Assembly: GCA_964586675.1 (NCBI GenBank) | Contig: CAZPHQ010000053.1 | Coordinates: 1 to 5,186 of the forward strand | Length of the DNA stretch: 5,186 nt | Source of the DNA: JADLGH01 sp964586675 | GTDB taxonomy: Bacteria > Desulfobacterota_D > UBA1144 > Nemesobacterales > UBA2774 | Reading direction: 5' to 3' | Shown: in pieces, positions 4,337 through 5,186 of the stretch | How the letters are laid out: each line of letters begins with the position of its first letter | Numbering within the stretch: position 1 is the stretch's first letter | Notes under the pieces: generated by a model | Databases searched by the model: none | Told to the model about the DNA's origin: nothing | The model's input: only the letters and a program-made list of their open reading frames with translations | Program-made: the position numbers and the translations under genes

Positions 4337-5032
4337 ATGGAAGAGAAATTCGATCCGAAGAAGAGGTTCAACGAAAGGGCCTCTGTCTACGACGCGGACA
4401 TACTCAAGATAATCCCCGGCTACGCCGCGCTCCACGAAACGGCGCGGCACCTGCTTGAAACGACGCTCCCCGAAAACGCGTTCATACTCGTCGCGGGAGT
4501 CGGCACGGGTAACGAGACCGTTTCGCTCGCCGAGCGTAATCCCGGGTGGCGCGTGACGGGGTTCGACATAGCCGAGAACATGATAAGCACGGCGTCTGTG
4601 AAGGTGAACGCGCGAGGGCTCGCGCACAGGATCGAGCTCGTCCACGGCACTGTCGACGACGTGTTTCAGGAGGCGTTCGACGGCGCGACCGCGCTTCTCA
4701 TCATGCACTTCATACCCTACGCGCAGAAGCTCACCTTCCTCCGGGAGATAAACTTCAGGCTCAGGCCCGGCGGGACGCTCGTCCTCGCCGACTTCACTGG
4801 CGACAGGGGCTCGTTCGAGTTCGAATCGTTCATCACTGCCTGGGAGGATTACATGCTCGAAAGGCGTGAGCGGGCGGACGTCGACGAGGCTGTCAGCCGC
4901 ACGCGCCGCGACCTCGACATACTCTCTCACGCGAGCATGGTCGAGCTTATCCAGCGCGCCGGGTTTCTCCATCCGCGACTTTTCTGGAAGTCACTCGTCT
5001 TCAGCGCCTACATAGCCGAGAAGGGCGCCTAG
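4337..5032 (+). CDS. Class I SAM-dependent methyltransferase
   Basis: This 231-aa protein has the Rossmann-like methyltransferase fold. Motif I at residues 50-61 reads ILVAGVGTGNET (the glycine-rich SAM loop). Motif II, VTGFDIAENM (73-82), has Asp77 placed to bind the SAM ribose. A DGATALLIMHFIP strand and helix follow at 115-127, and the post-motif RLRPGGTLVLADF is at 141-153. The N-terminal region FDPKKRFNERASVYDADILK and IPGY (5-29) resembles the cap of CmoA-like and Methyltransf_25 enzymes, so a tRNA or small-molecule substrate is possible but not shown. The C-terminal part (about 154-231) is helical and may cover the active site. Length is normal. ATG 4337 lacks a ribosome binding site; an in-frame GTG at 4301 would add 12 residues and has none either. 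The gene stands alone, and the R4 hairpin begins at the base after its TAG. Confidence 0.85.
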   Translation: MEEKFDPKKRFNERASVYDADILKIIPGYAALHETARHLLETTLPENAFILVAGVGTGNETVSLAERNPGWRVTGFDIAENMISTASVKVNARGLAHRIELVHGTVDDVFQEAFDGATALLIMHFIPYAQKLTFLREINFRLRPGGTLVLADFTGDRGSFEFESFITAWEDYMLERRERADVDEAVSRTRRDLDILSHASMVELIQRAGFLHPRLFWKSLVFSAYIAEKGA

Positions 5033-5047
5033 GCACACATGGTGCGC
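5033..5047 (+). repeat. Hairpin repeat R4 abutting the methyltransferase stop
   Basis: GCACAC-ATG-GTGCGC starts at the base after the TAG (5030-5032). The stem has 6 positions with one A/C mismatch and a 3-nt loop. Its position relative to the stop is the same as at the sulfotransferase gene. No T-run follows. Confidence 0.5.
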
Positions 5048-5106
5048 GAACTGCGCTAATAATCATCGTGTCTTCGCTAAATATTCCCCTGATTGATTCG
5101 TAAGGT

Positions 5107-5132
5107 ACCCCCTCACCCTTCATCCCTCTTTT
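5107..5132 (+). repeat. Truncated C-rich repeat R3, copy 4
   Basis: CCCCTCACCCTTCATCCCTC matches the left half of R3 copy 1 (from 137) exactly, but the pairing G-rich half is replaced by TTTTGGTTTC. The remaining sequence to 5186 shows no gene. Confidence 0.6.
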
Positions 5133-5186
5133 GGTTTCGGATAGTTTCGAGCGGGACTGGATGGGCTATGGTGCAGTCGGCCAAGG

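Noticed and set aside
4322..4972. Minus-strand open frame opposite the methyltransferase
   Set aside because: It is a shadow of the GC-rich codon pattern; the plus strand has intact SAM-binding motifs.

Overview
The window looks like a chromosomal stretch from a Gram-negative, probably uncultivated bacterium. It holds five separate single-gene units in a background full of short intergenic repeats. The strongest lineage clue is a secreted protein with an IPTL-CTERM tail, a sorting signal known from Gram-negative bacteria that carry exosortase XrtH. The coding regions are GC-rich in third codon positions, yet ATA (Ile) and AGG (Arg) are used freely. Together with dense 'ATTCCC...GGGAATGACA' intergenic repeats, this suggests a Desulfobacterota- or Dadabacteria-like genome, at low confidence. 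There is no rRNA, tRNA, transposase, integrase, CRISPR array or phage gene.

Layout: 1-370 holds a 125-bp repeat, a C-rich hairpin repeat and non-coding DNA. 371-751 (+) encodes a small protein I do not recognise. 752-1239 is a repeat-rich gap ending in three consecutive hairpins just before the next ribosome binding site. 1240-1752 (+) encodes a VOC (glyoxalase/dioxygenase-fold) metalloprotein. 1902-2663 (+) encodes an exported beta-rich protein with a proline linker and IPTL-CTERM tail, with its own promoter and a strong downstream hairpin. 2664-3339 is a second repeat-rich gap with a second 125-bp copy, a related 120-bp element and an imperfect duplication. 3340-4038 (-) encodes a Sulfotransfer_2-type sulfotransferase with a good promoter and a 12-bp perfect palindrome in its leader. 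4051-4336 is an intergenic region with two hairpin repeats. 4337-5032 (+) encodes a class I SAM-dependent methyltransferase. 5033-5186 holds a hairpin abutting the stop codon and a truncated C-rich repeat.

The genes do not form an operon: gaps are 149-676 bp and one gene is inverted. No shared pathway can be inferred. The unifying feature is the repeats. Two long elements share a core but carry different end arms. A family of 6-bp-stem, 3-nt-loop hairpins recurs with compensatory base changes, and two of its copies sit directly at stop codons. This modular repeat system is the most interesting content of the window.
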